A stretch of DNA of 52,121 bases from positions 1-52,121 of the forward strand of contig CALXWJ010000013.1 in assembly GCA_944392335.1 (NCBI GenBank). The letters run 5' to 3'. The first letter of the stretch is position 1. Each line of letters begins with the position of its first letter. The DNA is from an uncultured Clostridia bacterium. Its GTDB lineage: Bacteria > Bacillota > Clostridia > UBA1381. Below, piece by piece: positions 33,971 through 42,704 of this stretch. The notes beneath the pieces are model-generated. The model was not told where the DNA came from, did not search any database, and was given only the letters and a program-made list of their open reading frames with translations. Position numbers and translations under genes: made by a program.

Positions 33971-36910
33971 ATGAAAAGAAGTTTTGTTTCATTATTACTT
34001 TGTATGTCATTGTGTATAGCTTCGCTGCAAGTATTCGCGTTTACAGATGTGGAAAACGATGAAGATATAGATCTTGTTGCAGGTCTTGGAATTATGCCCG
34101 GAATGGAAGATGGTACTTTTGCGCCGGAAGGAACCATTACCAGAGGAGAGATGGCACAGCTGATCAGTAACATTTATGAATATGATTCAGAAGAATCTGA
34201 ACCGGTTTTTGACTTTTTCGGAAATGACGTTGAAGTCATTCTTGAACCGGGTGCAACCGAGTCGGTGCAGGACAGATATATTGATGTTACACAGAATCAT
34301 CAGTATTACAATGAAATTATTACAGCATCAACTTACGGTGTTATGATAGGAACGTCGGAAAACACGTTTGAACCGGAAAGAAATTTACGTGTAAAAGAAG
34401 CATTGAAGGTATTTGTTGATTTTCTCGGATATCGTCCTACCGCAAATCTTAACGGCGGATATCCCTCAGGATATATAATTACTGCAAACAGTCTGGGATT
34501 AAAAGTAACATCCGGATATAATGATGATATTACAAGAGCGGAATTAGCTCATCTGTTTGCGCAGGCTTTGGAAGATGTTGATATAATGATGGCTGATTTT
34601 GACGGTCAGAGTATCAAATATTCGGCAGTAGAAGGCAACAACCTGATGAGTAAGTTTTTAAACGTAAATAAAATTACAGGTATAGTTACCGAAAACAGTA
34701 TTACATCTTTTACAGGCGAAAGCACCATAGGTGATAATCGTATTAAAATCATGACTGATGACGGTGAAGAATATATTTATGATTTTGATGAAAAAACAAG
34801 TTATGTAGAAGATTTTATCGGTAAAAGAGTGGATTGTTATTTTAAAAATAATGATTCGCTTGATCCGGGGAAAATTGTATACTGCAGAGTAAACAAAAAG
34901 AACAGTGAATTGACAATCAATATTGACAGTGTTGAAAATGCTGATGATTTTAATGGAACAGCAATTGAATATATTGATTCAACAGACAGAGTTAAAACAG
35001 CAAAAATACTTGACGGTGCATATTATATAATTAACGGTAAAGCGGCGTCTACAGTTCCGGCAAATATATTTGATTATGATAACGGATATATCACATTTAT
35101 ATCAACACAAAGTAGTAAAACATATGATCTTGTTATTTTTACAGTTTATGAAAACTGGGTAATAAAATCAATTGATGTGGATGAAGGATATATTTACAAC
35201 AAAAATGCTGACAGATCAATTGAAACTGATGATGAATATTTATTAATTGATGAAGATGTTAATTATATTATAACAGATGAGAATGGAAATAATCTTGATG
35301 TTGGTGATTTGAGTAAGGATTCCGCCATCGATGTGGCAAGAAGTATGGATAACTTAGTTGTCAGAATTAAAGTTACAAATAATAAGATAACAGATTTTGT
35401 TATTACAAGCATTAATGCCGCGGATAATGAAATATCTGACGGAACAAATGTATACAGAGTATCAAGATTTTTTGAAAATTCTAAAATGATGCAGGAGTAT
35501 AAAGCCGGCAACAATTATACGTTAACACTTAACAGCTTTGGAGATGTTGTATGGATTGAAGCAGGAGCTAATACATGGAGAATGGGTTATGCGCAATCTG
35601 TAAGGTATATAGAGGAAGAAGATTATGTAATGGCAAAAATCCTCGTTGCAGATAAGACATTCAAACAATATATTCTTGCGGATAAAGTAAAATTCAGTGA
35701 TTCAGATGGCTCCGAACCCGTCAGAAGGGAAGCAAAAGCTATTGCAAGCGAATTGGACAATTTAAATGCCGTTATCAGATATAAACTGAATAATGATGAA
35801 TATATAACAGATATAGAAATGGCTCTTGATGAAGATGTAGAAAATTCATCGGATGATAGATTATATATTCTGGGTATTTCTACAAAAGAAAGTGATGAAT
35901 ATGTATATTCAACACAGTTCCAGACTTTTGGCTGTAAAATATTTATCAGCGACGGGAATACACAAATATTGAGCGTACCTGTTGAACCTACAGATTATAC
36001 AAAATATGTATTTACATCCACATCAAGTATTTCAAACGGTCAGAGGTATGATTTTGTGGCTTACGGAACAGATTACAGAAATCCTGAAGCAGAATTTATG
36101 ACAATAAGTGCAGACGCAACGACAAATCTTTCGGATACAACCAATCCGAGCATTGTATTGGATATTCAGACAACTTTAGACAGTGATGATCAGATTGTTA
36201 CCGAAATTACGGTATCTGATATATACGGAAATGTTACTACGCTGCATGATATTATTGATAATGATTGGGTACATAATGCATTGGCAAAAACCGCTAATCA
36301 GTCAAATATTTTGCCTCGTGATATTTATACTGTAGAAAAGGGAGATATTATCAGATATACAACAGACGGATCAGGTTATCTTAGCTATATTGAAATGATA
36401 ATAGATGCAAACGGAACATATAATAACAGTATGTATGCAGACACTTTGCCTGATGTTGACACTTCATTCTCCCATACACACACAGGTGTATTTGCCGGAA
36501 CAATAGGATACTATTCTGAAACCATAAGCAATACAAATCCGTTGGTTACAACCACTGTTGGACCTACAACATCGAATCCTTCAAAATTATATAATTCCGG
36601 TGCCCCGAGAACATTCTTTGGGTATGTATATGATGTGTATGGAGATTATGTCACATTTACAACAAAGGATTTGTACGCGGGTTCTGATGGAATGGATGAG
36701 GGCAGATATACCACCGAAACAAGGGGTATGAGTAATATCGGACCGACAGCATATGTAAAATATGACGGAAAAAACGTAACTGTAAGACAGGGATCAATAT
36801 CTGATATAAAATCATATCTTGATTATCCAAATGGTTTTTCAAGAATTTTGGTAACAACAGCTTCAACTGACAGACGTTCATGTATTATTATTGACGGATT
36901 TATGAAATAA
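33971..36910 (+). CDS. Large cell-surface protein with N-terminal SLH domains
   Basis: A 979-aa exported protein with signal peptide and three SLH-like repeats at the N-terminus (FTDVENDEDIDLVAGLGIMP with GTITRGEMAQLI; YYNEIITASTYGVMIGTSEN; a weaker third around NDDITRAELAHLFAQAL). The remaining 750 residues or so are beta-rich and unrecognised, with repeated short segments such as IKIMTDDGEEYIYDFDEK and GDIIRYTTDGSGYLSYIEM that suggest small beta-barrels in series. It starts 12 bp after the previous stop with AGGAGG, so it is translationally linked. A strong terminator follows, so this is the last gene of the main run. It may be an S-layer-like scaffold. Confidence 0.8.
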   Translation: MKRSFVSLLLCMSLCIASLQVFAFTDVENDEDIDLVAGLGIMPGMEDGTFAPEGTITRGEMAQLISNIYEYDSEESEPVFDFFGNDVEVILEPGATESVQDRYIDVTQNHQYYNEIITASTYGVMIGTSENTFEPERNLRVKEALKVFVDFLGYRPTANLNGGYPSGYIITANSLGLKVTSGYNDDITRAELAHLFAQALEDVDIMMADFDGQSIKYSAVEGNNLMSKFLNVNKITGIVTENSITSFTGESTIGDNRIKIMTDDGEEYIYDFDEKTSYVEDFIGKRVDCYFKNNDSLDPGKIVYCRVNKKNSELTINIDSVENADDFNGTAIEYIDSTDRVKTAKILDGAYYIINGKAASTVPANIFDYDNGYITFISTQSSKTYDLVIFTVYENWVIKSIDVDEGYIYNKNADRSIETDDEYLLIDEDVNYIITDENGNNLDVGDLSKDSAIDVARSMDNLVVRIKVTNNKITDFVITSINAADNEISDGTNVYRVSRFFENSKMMQEYKAGNNYTLTLNSFGDVVWIEAGANTWRMGYAQSVRYIEEEDYVMAKILVADKTFKQYILADKVKFSDSDGSEPVRREAKAIASELDNLNAVIRYKLNNDEYITDIEMALDEDVENSSDDRLYILGISTKESDEYVYSTQFQTFGCKIFISDGNTQILSVPVEPTDYTKYVFTSTSSISNGQRYDFVAYGTDYRNPEAEFMTISADATTNLSDTTNPSIVLDIQTTLDSDDQIVTEITVSDIYGNVTTLHDIIDNDWVHNALAKTANQSNILPRDIYTVEKGDIIRYTTDGSGYLSYIEMIIDANGTYNNSMYADTLPDVDTSFSHTHTGVFAGTIGYYSETISNTNPLVTTTVGPTTSNPSKLYNSGAPRTFFGYVYDVYGDYVTFTTKDLYAGSDGMDEGRYTTETRGMSNIGPTAYVKYDGKNVTVRQGSISDIKSYLDYPNGFSRILVTTASTDRRSCIIIDGFMK

Positions 36911-36922
36911 TATTTAATTAAG

Positions 36923-36976
36923 ATCCGGCAGATTATTTTAATATTTATGATTAAGATGAATCTGCCGGATTTTTTT
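36923..36976 (+). terminator. Intrinsic terminator of the surface-protein operon
   Basis: ATCCGGCAGATT (36923-36934) pairs perfectly with AATCTGCCGGAT (36959-36970), followed by TTTTTT to 36976. Confidence 0.85.
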
Positions 36977-37013
36977 ATATAGAAAATTGACAAGAATGAA
37001 AGGAATGAGTATC

Positions 37014-39383
37014 ATGATTATAAGAAATGTAACAAATTGCATAAAAGGCGGATATCTTGCTGTTATTACCGGTGATAGTATGGATTCTGTAAACAGTGTG
37101 ATTCTTAAAGCTGTCGAAACAAAGGAAGAGTTTGAACTTCCGTGTATAAATAAGACGGCATCAACAGTAACCTTCCGTGTGCCGAAAGGAAAATATCAGA
37201 CCTTTACTGTAAGTGTCAGATCAGACAGTGCTACAAGCAATGAACTGAAGCTGAATGTTCCTCAGATAAAATGGATATTAGAGGACGGGCTTTATCCGGG
37301 AAAAGATATTAAAATTATCGGCCAGGGGTTTGTTGATATCGATCTTTATAAGGAAAGGGAAAACAGACAGATAAACGGATATGCGGATTATGTGCAAGGG
37401 TATGATACAAAGGTATTTCTAAAAGGCGTCAATGAATATGAGGTAAAGATAAATAATATCAGTAACTATGAGATATGCGGAACAATCCCGGCGGATATAG
37501 AACCGGGGGAATATACAGCAGAGGTGAGAGGAACATATTGTTCCGATGAATACAAAATTACAATAGAAAATAAGACAGAGTATCCGGATAAAGTATTCAA
37601 TGTTCTTGATTACGGTGCAAAACCGATTCCTTTAAGAGATGTGTATTATACACAATTTTTCGATTCGGCGCCTGCTTTTCAAAAAGCTCTTGATGCGGCA
37701 CATGAAAATGGCGGCGGTACGGTATTTATTCCACGAGGAAGATATTGCTTTAAAAGCAGTATAAGAATATATCCGTATACAAAATTGATCGGTGAGGACA
37801 GAGATAGAGTGTGGCTTGAACTTCCTAAAGGAATGAGCGGAGAAGACGGTTGGGGAACCTTTGAAGAAGGCGAAAAGATATATACTCTAATAGCAGGCGA
37901 GAGCGGAGATTTTACAATAGAAAACATAAGTATGATGGGTGTATATTCACCGATTCTTATTGCAGCGCCAATGATTACCGGAGAGCCTTTAATAGGTGAT
38001 GATATATATAATAGAGCACCGCTTTATTCAAATCTTATTGATGACAACCGTGATGCTGATAACATAATTATCAGAAATTGTAATATTATTCATGAACCCA
38101 CATTTTTGGAACACCGAAAGAAAAAGAATGACCCGTTCCGTATGGGAGGTTATGACAACAGGGAGAAAAAGGTTATTGACCTGAATGAAAATTATTACGC
38201 GAGACTGGACGGCTGGACTGCAATTGCAATCAAAGGTGACAGATTAAGAATTGAGAATAATAAAATACAGGGTGCAGGTTCTTGTATCAGGGTAATGGGG
38301 ACAAATAATTCGATTTTTAAAGGAAATGTGCTCTATAGCGGGGATTTGGGAAACTGCTTCGGATTTTTCGCGACAAGCTACAATCCCAATGTCCATTGGA
38401 AAAAACAAATAAAGAATATTGTAATGGAAGATAATCTTATGAAACCTTTGACAAACGTCACAAGAGGCGTAATGTGGATTATGGAGGATCACAGTAAATA
38501 TTTTATGAAAGGGAATAAGATTGATTCATTTTTTTATATGGCTGATAATGAGGGCTTCTGTTTCCATTTATGGGGCAAATATTTAAGAATGTACGCTCTT
38601 TCAGGTGATAAAAAAATAAAGATAGATATGAAAAGCCTTCTTACAGAGGGAGGAACATATGACGAATACGCAGACGCGGATGTGAAAAACTTTAAAGAAA
38701 ATGTATTTAAAGATTATTATTTTTATGTAGTAGATGGCAAAGGTATAGGACAGAAGAGAAGAGTTATATCAAATGGAAATGACTTTGTTGAATTGGACAA
38801 AGCCCTTGACTGTGAGTTAGACAACACTTCAATTATATCAATTTCCGATGTAAGCAAATTTACCGACCATGTTATTGTAAAGAATGAGGTTGCTGAATTG
38901 GGCAGAGGTATCTATACATGGGGAAGCTGCTGCGACAGTATCATTGATCAGAATGTTCTGCATGGAAACAGCGGAATTTTGCTTGAAGACTTGAGTTGGC
39001 ACTATGAGGGCAGAGGACCGTGGCAGCATGCCGGTCATTTATTTAATCAGATTATTAATAATAAAATGACTGTACCGAGAGGATTCTGTTCCAATTACGG
39101 AGTAGTAGGTGTGAGCGGAGGAACATTAAAAGGAACAACAACTTCGGTAATTATAAGAGGAAATGTTTGTGAGGATGATACCATTATAGTCGCAAAACCG
39201 CGAAAGCAGGCTGAAGACGGACTTAATTATGCAGGTGTGGTTATCGAAAACAATAAATCCGTTGACTGCGAAATAGGCATTGAGGTTGATGAAAATATAA
39301 GTGCAACGATCAGCAACAATGAATTTGAGAATGTGGAAAATGAGGTTGTAGGCTGTGACAGCCCTACAATAATATTTGCATAG
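37014..39383 (+). CDS. Beta-helix (Pectate_lyase_3-type) protein without signal peptide
   Basis: A 789-aa protein. The start at 37014 has AAAGGA nine bases upstream. No signal sequence is present (MIIRNVTNCIKGGYLAVITG), so it should stay in the cytoplasm. About 190 residues of Ig-like sandwich precede a Pectate_lyase_3/GH28-like beta-helix beginning VLDYGAKPIP (about 197), with GGGTVFIPRGRYCFKSSIRI and PYTKLIGEDRDRVWLEL, and many N-rich turns (NIIIRNCNII, NNKIQGAGSCI, GNVCEDD). It probably acts on imported oligosaccharides next to the heparinase fusion. It sits behind a strong terminator, so it needs read-through or its own promoter, which I could not identify. Confidence 0.8.
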   Translation: MIIRNVTNCIKGGYLAVITGDSMDSVNSVILKAVETKEEFELPCINKTASTVTFRVPKGKYQTFTVSVRSDSATSNELKLNVPQIKWILEDGLYPGKDIKIIGQGFVDIDLYKERENRQINGYADYVQGYDTKVFLKGVNEYEVKINNISNYEICGTIPADIEPGEYTAEVRGTYCSDEYKITIENKTEYPDKVFNVLDYGAKPIPLRDVYYTQFFDSAPAFQKALDAAHENGGGTVFIPRGRYCFKSSIRIYPYTKLIGEDRDRVWLELPKGMSGEDGWGTFEEGEKIYTLIAGESGDFTIENISMMGVYSPILIAAPMITGEPLIGDDIYNRAPLYSNLIDDNRDADNIIIRNCNIIHEPTFLEHRKKKNDPFRMGGYDNREKKVIDLNENYYARLDGWTAIAIKGDRLRIENNKIQGAGSCIRVMGTNNSIFKGNVLYSGDLGNCFGFFATSYNPNVHWKKQIKNIVMEDNLMKPLTNVTRGVMWIMEDHSKYFMKGNKIDSFFYMADNEGFCFHLWGKYLRMYALSGDKKIKIDMKSLLTEGGTYDEYADADVKNFKENVFKDYYFYVVDGKGIGQKRRVISNGNDFVELDKALDCELDNTSIISISDVSKFTDHVIVKNEVAELGRGIYTWGSCCDSIIDQNVLHGNSGILLEDLSWHYEGRGPWQHAGHLFNQIINNKMTVPRGFCSNYGVVGVSGGTLKGTTTSVIIRGNVCEDDTIIVAKPRKQAEDGLNYAGVVIENNKSVDCEIGIEVDENISATISNNEFENVENEVVGCDSPTIIFA

Positions 39384-39409
39384 TTTTTGCTTTCAAAATA
39401 ATATAAACC

Positions 39410-39436
39410 AAGGAGATACCGGCGGTATCTCCTTTT
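39410..39436 (+). terminator. Intrinsic terminator
   Basis: AAGGAGATACC (39410-39420) pairs with GGTATCTCCTT (39423-39433), followed by TTTGC. It ends the beta-helix gene. Confidence 0.75.
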
Positions 39437-39516
39437 GCTTTGAAATAAGTATATCAAAAACATTTAAGATAAGGAATAATTACAAATAATTGGAGTATAT
39501 ATATTTAAATTTACTA

Positions 39517-39545
39517 TTTACAAATTGAAAAAAATATTGTATAAT
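39517..39545 (+). promoter_or_regulatory. Promoter in front of a decayed gene
   Basis: TTTACA (39517-39522), a 17-bp spacer and TATAAT (39540-39545), about 40 bp before the damaged start of the pseudogene. Confidence 0.6.
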
Positions 39546-39584
39546 TAAAGTAGAAATATGAAATTAGGATAGGAAGTTAGTATT

Positions 39585-39855
39585 GTGAAAAATTAATATT
39601 GTTGATTATACTTGGTACAATGTTATGTATGAACATAACGGTAATTGCCGAATCTACACATTCTTTGGATTTTATGAAGGTGTAATTATGGCTTTTTATG
39701 TACATATTGCTGACATAGTAAGATGTCACGGGTTTTAAGCTGAATTTAAAGTTTGACATTGTATAACAAGCTCAGGATGTTTTAGGATATCAAAATTACT
39801 TTTTTGACAATAAAGCATTTATTACGGATATATATAGAATGAAACGGGAAGAATA
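39585..39855 (+). pseudogene. Decayed gene of a small secreted protein
   Basis: A GTG with AGGAAG upstream is followed by a frame that stops at once, but one base over it reads as a clear signal peptide: LILLIILGTMLCMNITVIAE. Restoring one A in the five-A run after GTG would give a normal start (MKK...). The frame then stops at 39683-39685, and further coding-like pieces continue in other frames to about 39855 (VLGYQNYFFDNKAFITDIYR). Several frameshifts therefore separate the pieces. The family is not recognisable. Confidence 0.45.
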
Positions 39856-39887
39856 AATATATCCTAAATATATCCGATATTGAGTCG

Positions 39888-40136
39888 TATATAACCTAAG
39901 TGCAGATGTCTCCCGCCGTTATCGGCGGCGGGTTCCATATTGTAATCAATGAGAGTTTAATCTCTCACTGATTACAGCGCGGGCGTTACCTGCGCTCTTG
40001 TCCTCGCCCAAGACGGGGCAAGCCCTTATTGAATCTCCCACCCAAACCCTGAGGAGAAGACGCTTTCTGCACAGGCTGCAATCTGTCGCAATCTCTGCTC
40101 CTTGCAAGCAAGGCAGGAGCGTTGCTTCGATTTAAA
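39888..40136 (+). repeat. Dispersed hairpin repeat, copy E, followed by a second module
   Basis: The best-preserved copy (39888-40032): TATATAACCTAAGTGCAGA, then CCGCCGTTATCGGCGG, the stem TGTAATCAATGAGAG/CTCTCACTGATTACA (39941-39976), and CTTGTCC/GGGCAAG, ending CAAGCCCTTATTGAA. It is followed directly by module 2 (40033-40136): CCCTGAGGAGAAGACGCT, CAGGCTGCAATCTG, a GCTCCTTGCAAGCAAGGCAGGAGC-type hairpin (40097-40120) and the end GCGTTGCTTCGATTTAAA. Copies B and H carry the same ending. Confidence 0.8.
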
Positions 40137-40409
40137 AAGCTGACGTTTATTGTTTTTGTATAATGCTGAAATTCCAGACTTTAAAGCGATGCTCTATAAA
40201 TAAAAATTGGTGGACCGATCAGGAAACTGCCCTTTGGGAGTGCAGGATTATATTGGCTTGTATAGTTCATTTTGATATTTTTAATATCCTTCACTTAACG
40301 GATTTTCGTTAATATTAACTCACTGACCAACACTCGATGAACTATATAAGTCATTGTATATTGAAGCTTGTAGGGGGTGGTTTCCCGATAGGTTCACTAA
40401 AATATAAGT
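40137..40409. other. Gene-free spacer with a 10-bp inverted repeat
   Basis: I see no gene here. TATAGTTCAT (40261-40270) is repeated inverted at 40337-40346, with small internal palindromes (GATATTTTTAATATC; TTAACG...CGTTAA) between them. It may be the remains of a small mobile element or only chance. Confidence 0.4.
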
Positions 40410-40437
40410 GGGGAGAAAGCCGTATGACTTTCTCCCC
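40410..40437 (-). terminator. Probable terminator of the methyltransferase gene
   Basis: GGGGAGAAAG and CTTTCTCCCC form a ten-base-pair stem seven bases after the stop codon. The T tract on the minus side is poor, so efficiency is uncertain. Confidence 0.5.
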
Positions 40438-40443
40438 TAAGCT

Positions 40444-41094
40444 TTATTTTACAGCTTTTAATGTAAAGGTTGCACCCCAGCTTTTAAGAATTTCAACAGA
40501 GGAAAAACCGGCGCGATACAGGGCTTGCTTTTCATGCTCTGCTGTCAGCGGAGTGTCATAGTGATAAAATTCATTGTCGGTGATATTCTGTTGGGCTTTC
40601 AGCCGGAGCAATTCTTGCCTGTGAAATATCTCCTCATCGTCCGACAATGAAAAATAGTCGGTCAGTATAAAGTATCCGTCAGGCTTCAATGCATTGTAAA
40701 GATTTGTGTAGAGCGGGATTTTTTCCTCTTTTGTGAAGTGATGAAGTGATTCCACCGAAACGGCGGCGTCAAATTTATTATATCCCAAAGGTACATCGAA
40801 ATAAGAGCCTAAAATCAAGGTGATATTTTTATCGGAAAATTTTGATTTAAGAGCTTTTAACATCCCGGGCGCAAGATCTATCCCGGTTATTTGTGCGTCA
40901 GGGTTAAGAATGAAATATTTTTCCAATTCCAGCCCTGTACCGCATCCCAAATCCAAAATACCGACGCCTTTTCCTTTAGGAAGCAAATCGGCTGTATAAG
41001 TGTAGAACTCATTGGCAGATTCAATACAAGTTAATTGATGGTTATCATAACAATCCAGCCGGCTGTCAAAAAAATCGCACATTTTTTCAAGCAT
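40444..41094 (-). CDS. Class I SAM-dependent methyltransferase
   Basis: A 216-aa methyltransferase of the Methyltransf_25/11 type. Motif I VGILDLGCGTGLELE lies near the N-terminal third, followed by the acidic motif II TGIDLAPGML and AAVSVESLHHFTKEEK at motif IV. The start at 41094 is set by AGAGGG six bases before the ATG; the longer reading has no ribosome site. The substrate cannot be told from the sequence. Repeat copy F occupies the whole gap between it and the hydrogenase gene upstream, in the same orientation, so the element is in its leader. Confidence 0.85.
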   Translation of the reverse strand: MLEKMCDFFDSRLDCYDNHQLTCIESANEFYTYTADLLPKGKGVGILDLGCGTGLELEKYFILNPDAQITGIDLAPGMLKALKSKFSDKNITLILGSYFDVPLGYNKFDAAVSVESLHHFTKEEKIPLYTNLYNALKPDGYFILTDYFSLSDDEEIFHRQELLRLKAQQNITDNEFYHYDTPLTAEHEKQALYRAGFSSVEILKSWGATFTLKAVK

Positions 41095-41116
41095 AATAAA
41101 CCCTCTTACAGTATAT

Positions 41117-41264
41117 TTCAATAATGGCTTGTCCCGTCTTAGGCGAGGACAAGAGCACAGGCAAAGCTTGCGCCGTAATCAAGTGGGAGCTTGTACTCTC
41201 GCTGATTACAAATATGTCCACCGCCGTCCGATTACGGCGGGGGACATCTTGTGCGCGGTATATT
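41117..41264 (-). repeat. Dispersed hairpin repeat, copy F (minus orientation)
   Basis: On the minus strand it begins at the hydrogenase stop codon (TATACCGCGCACAAGATG), has CCGCCGTAATCGGACGGCGG, the stem TGTAATCA/TTGATTACG, then CTTGTCCTCG/ACGGGACAAG and the end CCATTATTGAA, 23 bases before the methyltransferase start. It is the only copy in minus orientation and follows the direction of the surrounding genes. Confidence 0.8.
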
Positions 41265-42687
41265 ATTTTAATACGGAGATGGCGTCAGAAATTGTTTTTT
41301 CAAAGGCTTCATGACCGTATTTGTCGACTTCTGCTTTATTCTTTTCACCGTGTGTCAGACAGCCTGCGCCTCCGATACAGCCGCCGACACATGCCATACC
41401 TTCGATGAAGTTTGCGTCAAGAACATTTTTACTTTTTTTGAGAAGCGCCATTTTGCATGCCTCAATACCGTCGCACGGCAAAGCTTTAAATTCAAAATCT
41501 TCAATACCGTGTTCCTTAAGCCCTTGTCTTACGGCATCCGAAACCCCGCCGCTTCTTGCAAATATTCTTCCGAAATAGGAAGCGTTGTCAAGTATATCTT
41601 CATCAAGGGCAGTAATATCAAGGTCTTTGCTGTCGAAAAGCGCCTGTAATTCTTCAAAGGTTATGCATGAATCAACATAAGGTTTTACTTCTTCCTTTTG
41701 AACTTCCATCTTCTTTGCGGTACATGGCCCGATAAATACTATTTTTACATTTTCTTCATGCTCTTTAATATATTTTGCAATGGTTGCCATTGGTGATAAA
41801 TTGTGTGATATAAACGGTACCAGATCAGGAAACGCCTTATGAACGTAATCAACAAACGCGGGACAGCATGAGCTTGTCAGAAACCCTTTTTCCGCAAGTT
41901 CTTTGGATTCGGCATATGCAACCATATCGGCGCCGAGCGCTGCTTCTACTACCGTAAAGAAACCGAGCTCCTTCATGCCTGAAATAACCTGTCCGAGCTT
42001 GGCATAGGTGAATTGGCTTGAAATAGACGGGGCAACAAGAGCATACACCTTATATTTAGTATTGTTCTCACTCTTTTTTATTATATCTATACAGTCCAAA
42101 ATATAAGATTTGTCCATGATCGCGCCGAACGGGCACTGATATACACATGCGCCGCAGGCAATGCATTTATCATTGTTAATCGCGGCAGCCTTATTTTCAT
42201 TCATTGTGATAGCCTTAATTTTGCAGGCATTCTGACATGGCCTTTTCCTGTTGATAATTGCCGTGAAAGGACAAACCTTTGCACAAGCGCCGCAGTCTAC
42301 GCATTTTGATTTATCTATGTGCGCTACATGATGGTGGTCAAATGATATAGCGCCTTTTTTGCAAACATCCTCACATCTGTGCGCAAGACAGCCGCGGCAG
42401 GAATTGGTGACTTCATATCCTCCCATAGGACATTCATCACATGCGGTTTCTATAACTTCTATTATATTCGGATTGTCCTTATTTCCGCCCATTGCGATTT
42501 TTACTCTGTCTGAAAGAATTGCTCTTTCTTTATATACACAGCAACGCATTGTAGGCGTATTGCCCGGAATAATTTTTTTTGGTATTTCAAGCAGATTGTC
42601 AAGCAAAGTATCATCCCATGCCTCACGCGCCACTTCACGAAGTACCTTATATTTTAAGTGCTGAACCTTAGTATCAAATTTTCTCAT
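41263..42687 (-). CDS. [FeFe] hydrogenase, monomeric, group B-like
   Basis: A 474-aa protein. An N-terminal Cys-rich region (CDECPMGG, SCRGCLAHRCEDVC) is followed by 4Fe-4S ferredoxin-type motifs (CVDCGACAKVCP, 129-140; CIACGACVYQCP, 175-186). The H-cluster domain has L1 TSSCCPAF (271-278), L2 GPCTAKK (320-326) and L3 EGMACVGGC (429-437), so all cluster-ligating Cys are present. The Gly in L2 in place of the group A Met points to the poorly studied group B. It probably makes or oxidises H2 with ferredoxin. It is the last gene of an operon encoding a hydrogen-sensing module. HydEFG maturases are not in the window. Confidence 0.88.
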   Translation of the reverse strand: MRKFDTKVQHLKYKVLREVAREAWDDTLLDNLLEIPKKIIPGNTPTMRCCVYKERAILSDRVKIAMGGNKDNPNIIEVIETACDECPMGGYEVTNSCRGCLAHRCEDVCKKGAISFDHHHVAHIDKSKCVDCGACAKVCPFTAIINRKRPCQNACKIKAITMNENKAAAINNDKCIACGACVYQCPFGAIMDKSYILDCIDIIKKSENNTKYKVYALVAPSISSQFTYAKLGQVISGMKELGFFTVVEAALGADMVAYAESKELAEKGFLTSSCCPAFVDYVHKAFPDLVPFISHNLSPMATIAKYIKEHEENVKIVFIGPCTAKKMEVQKEEVKPYVDSCITFEELQALFDSKDLDITALDEDILDNASYFGRIFARSGGVSDAVRQGLKEHGIEDFEFKALPCDGIEACKMALLKKSKNVLDANFIEGMACVGGCIGGAGCLTHGEKNKAEVDKYGHEAFEKTISDAISVLK

Positions 42688-42704
42688 ATACTTAACCTTC
42701 TTTC

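Noticed and set aside
40337..40561. Plus-strand ORF of 74 codons
   Set aside because: It overlaps the terminator and the methyltransferase coding region in antisense; no ribosome site, no recognisable product.
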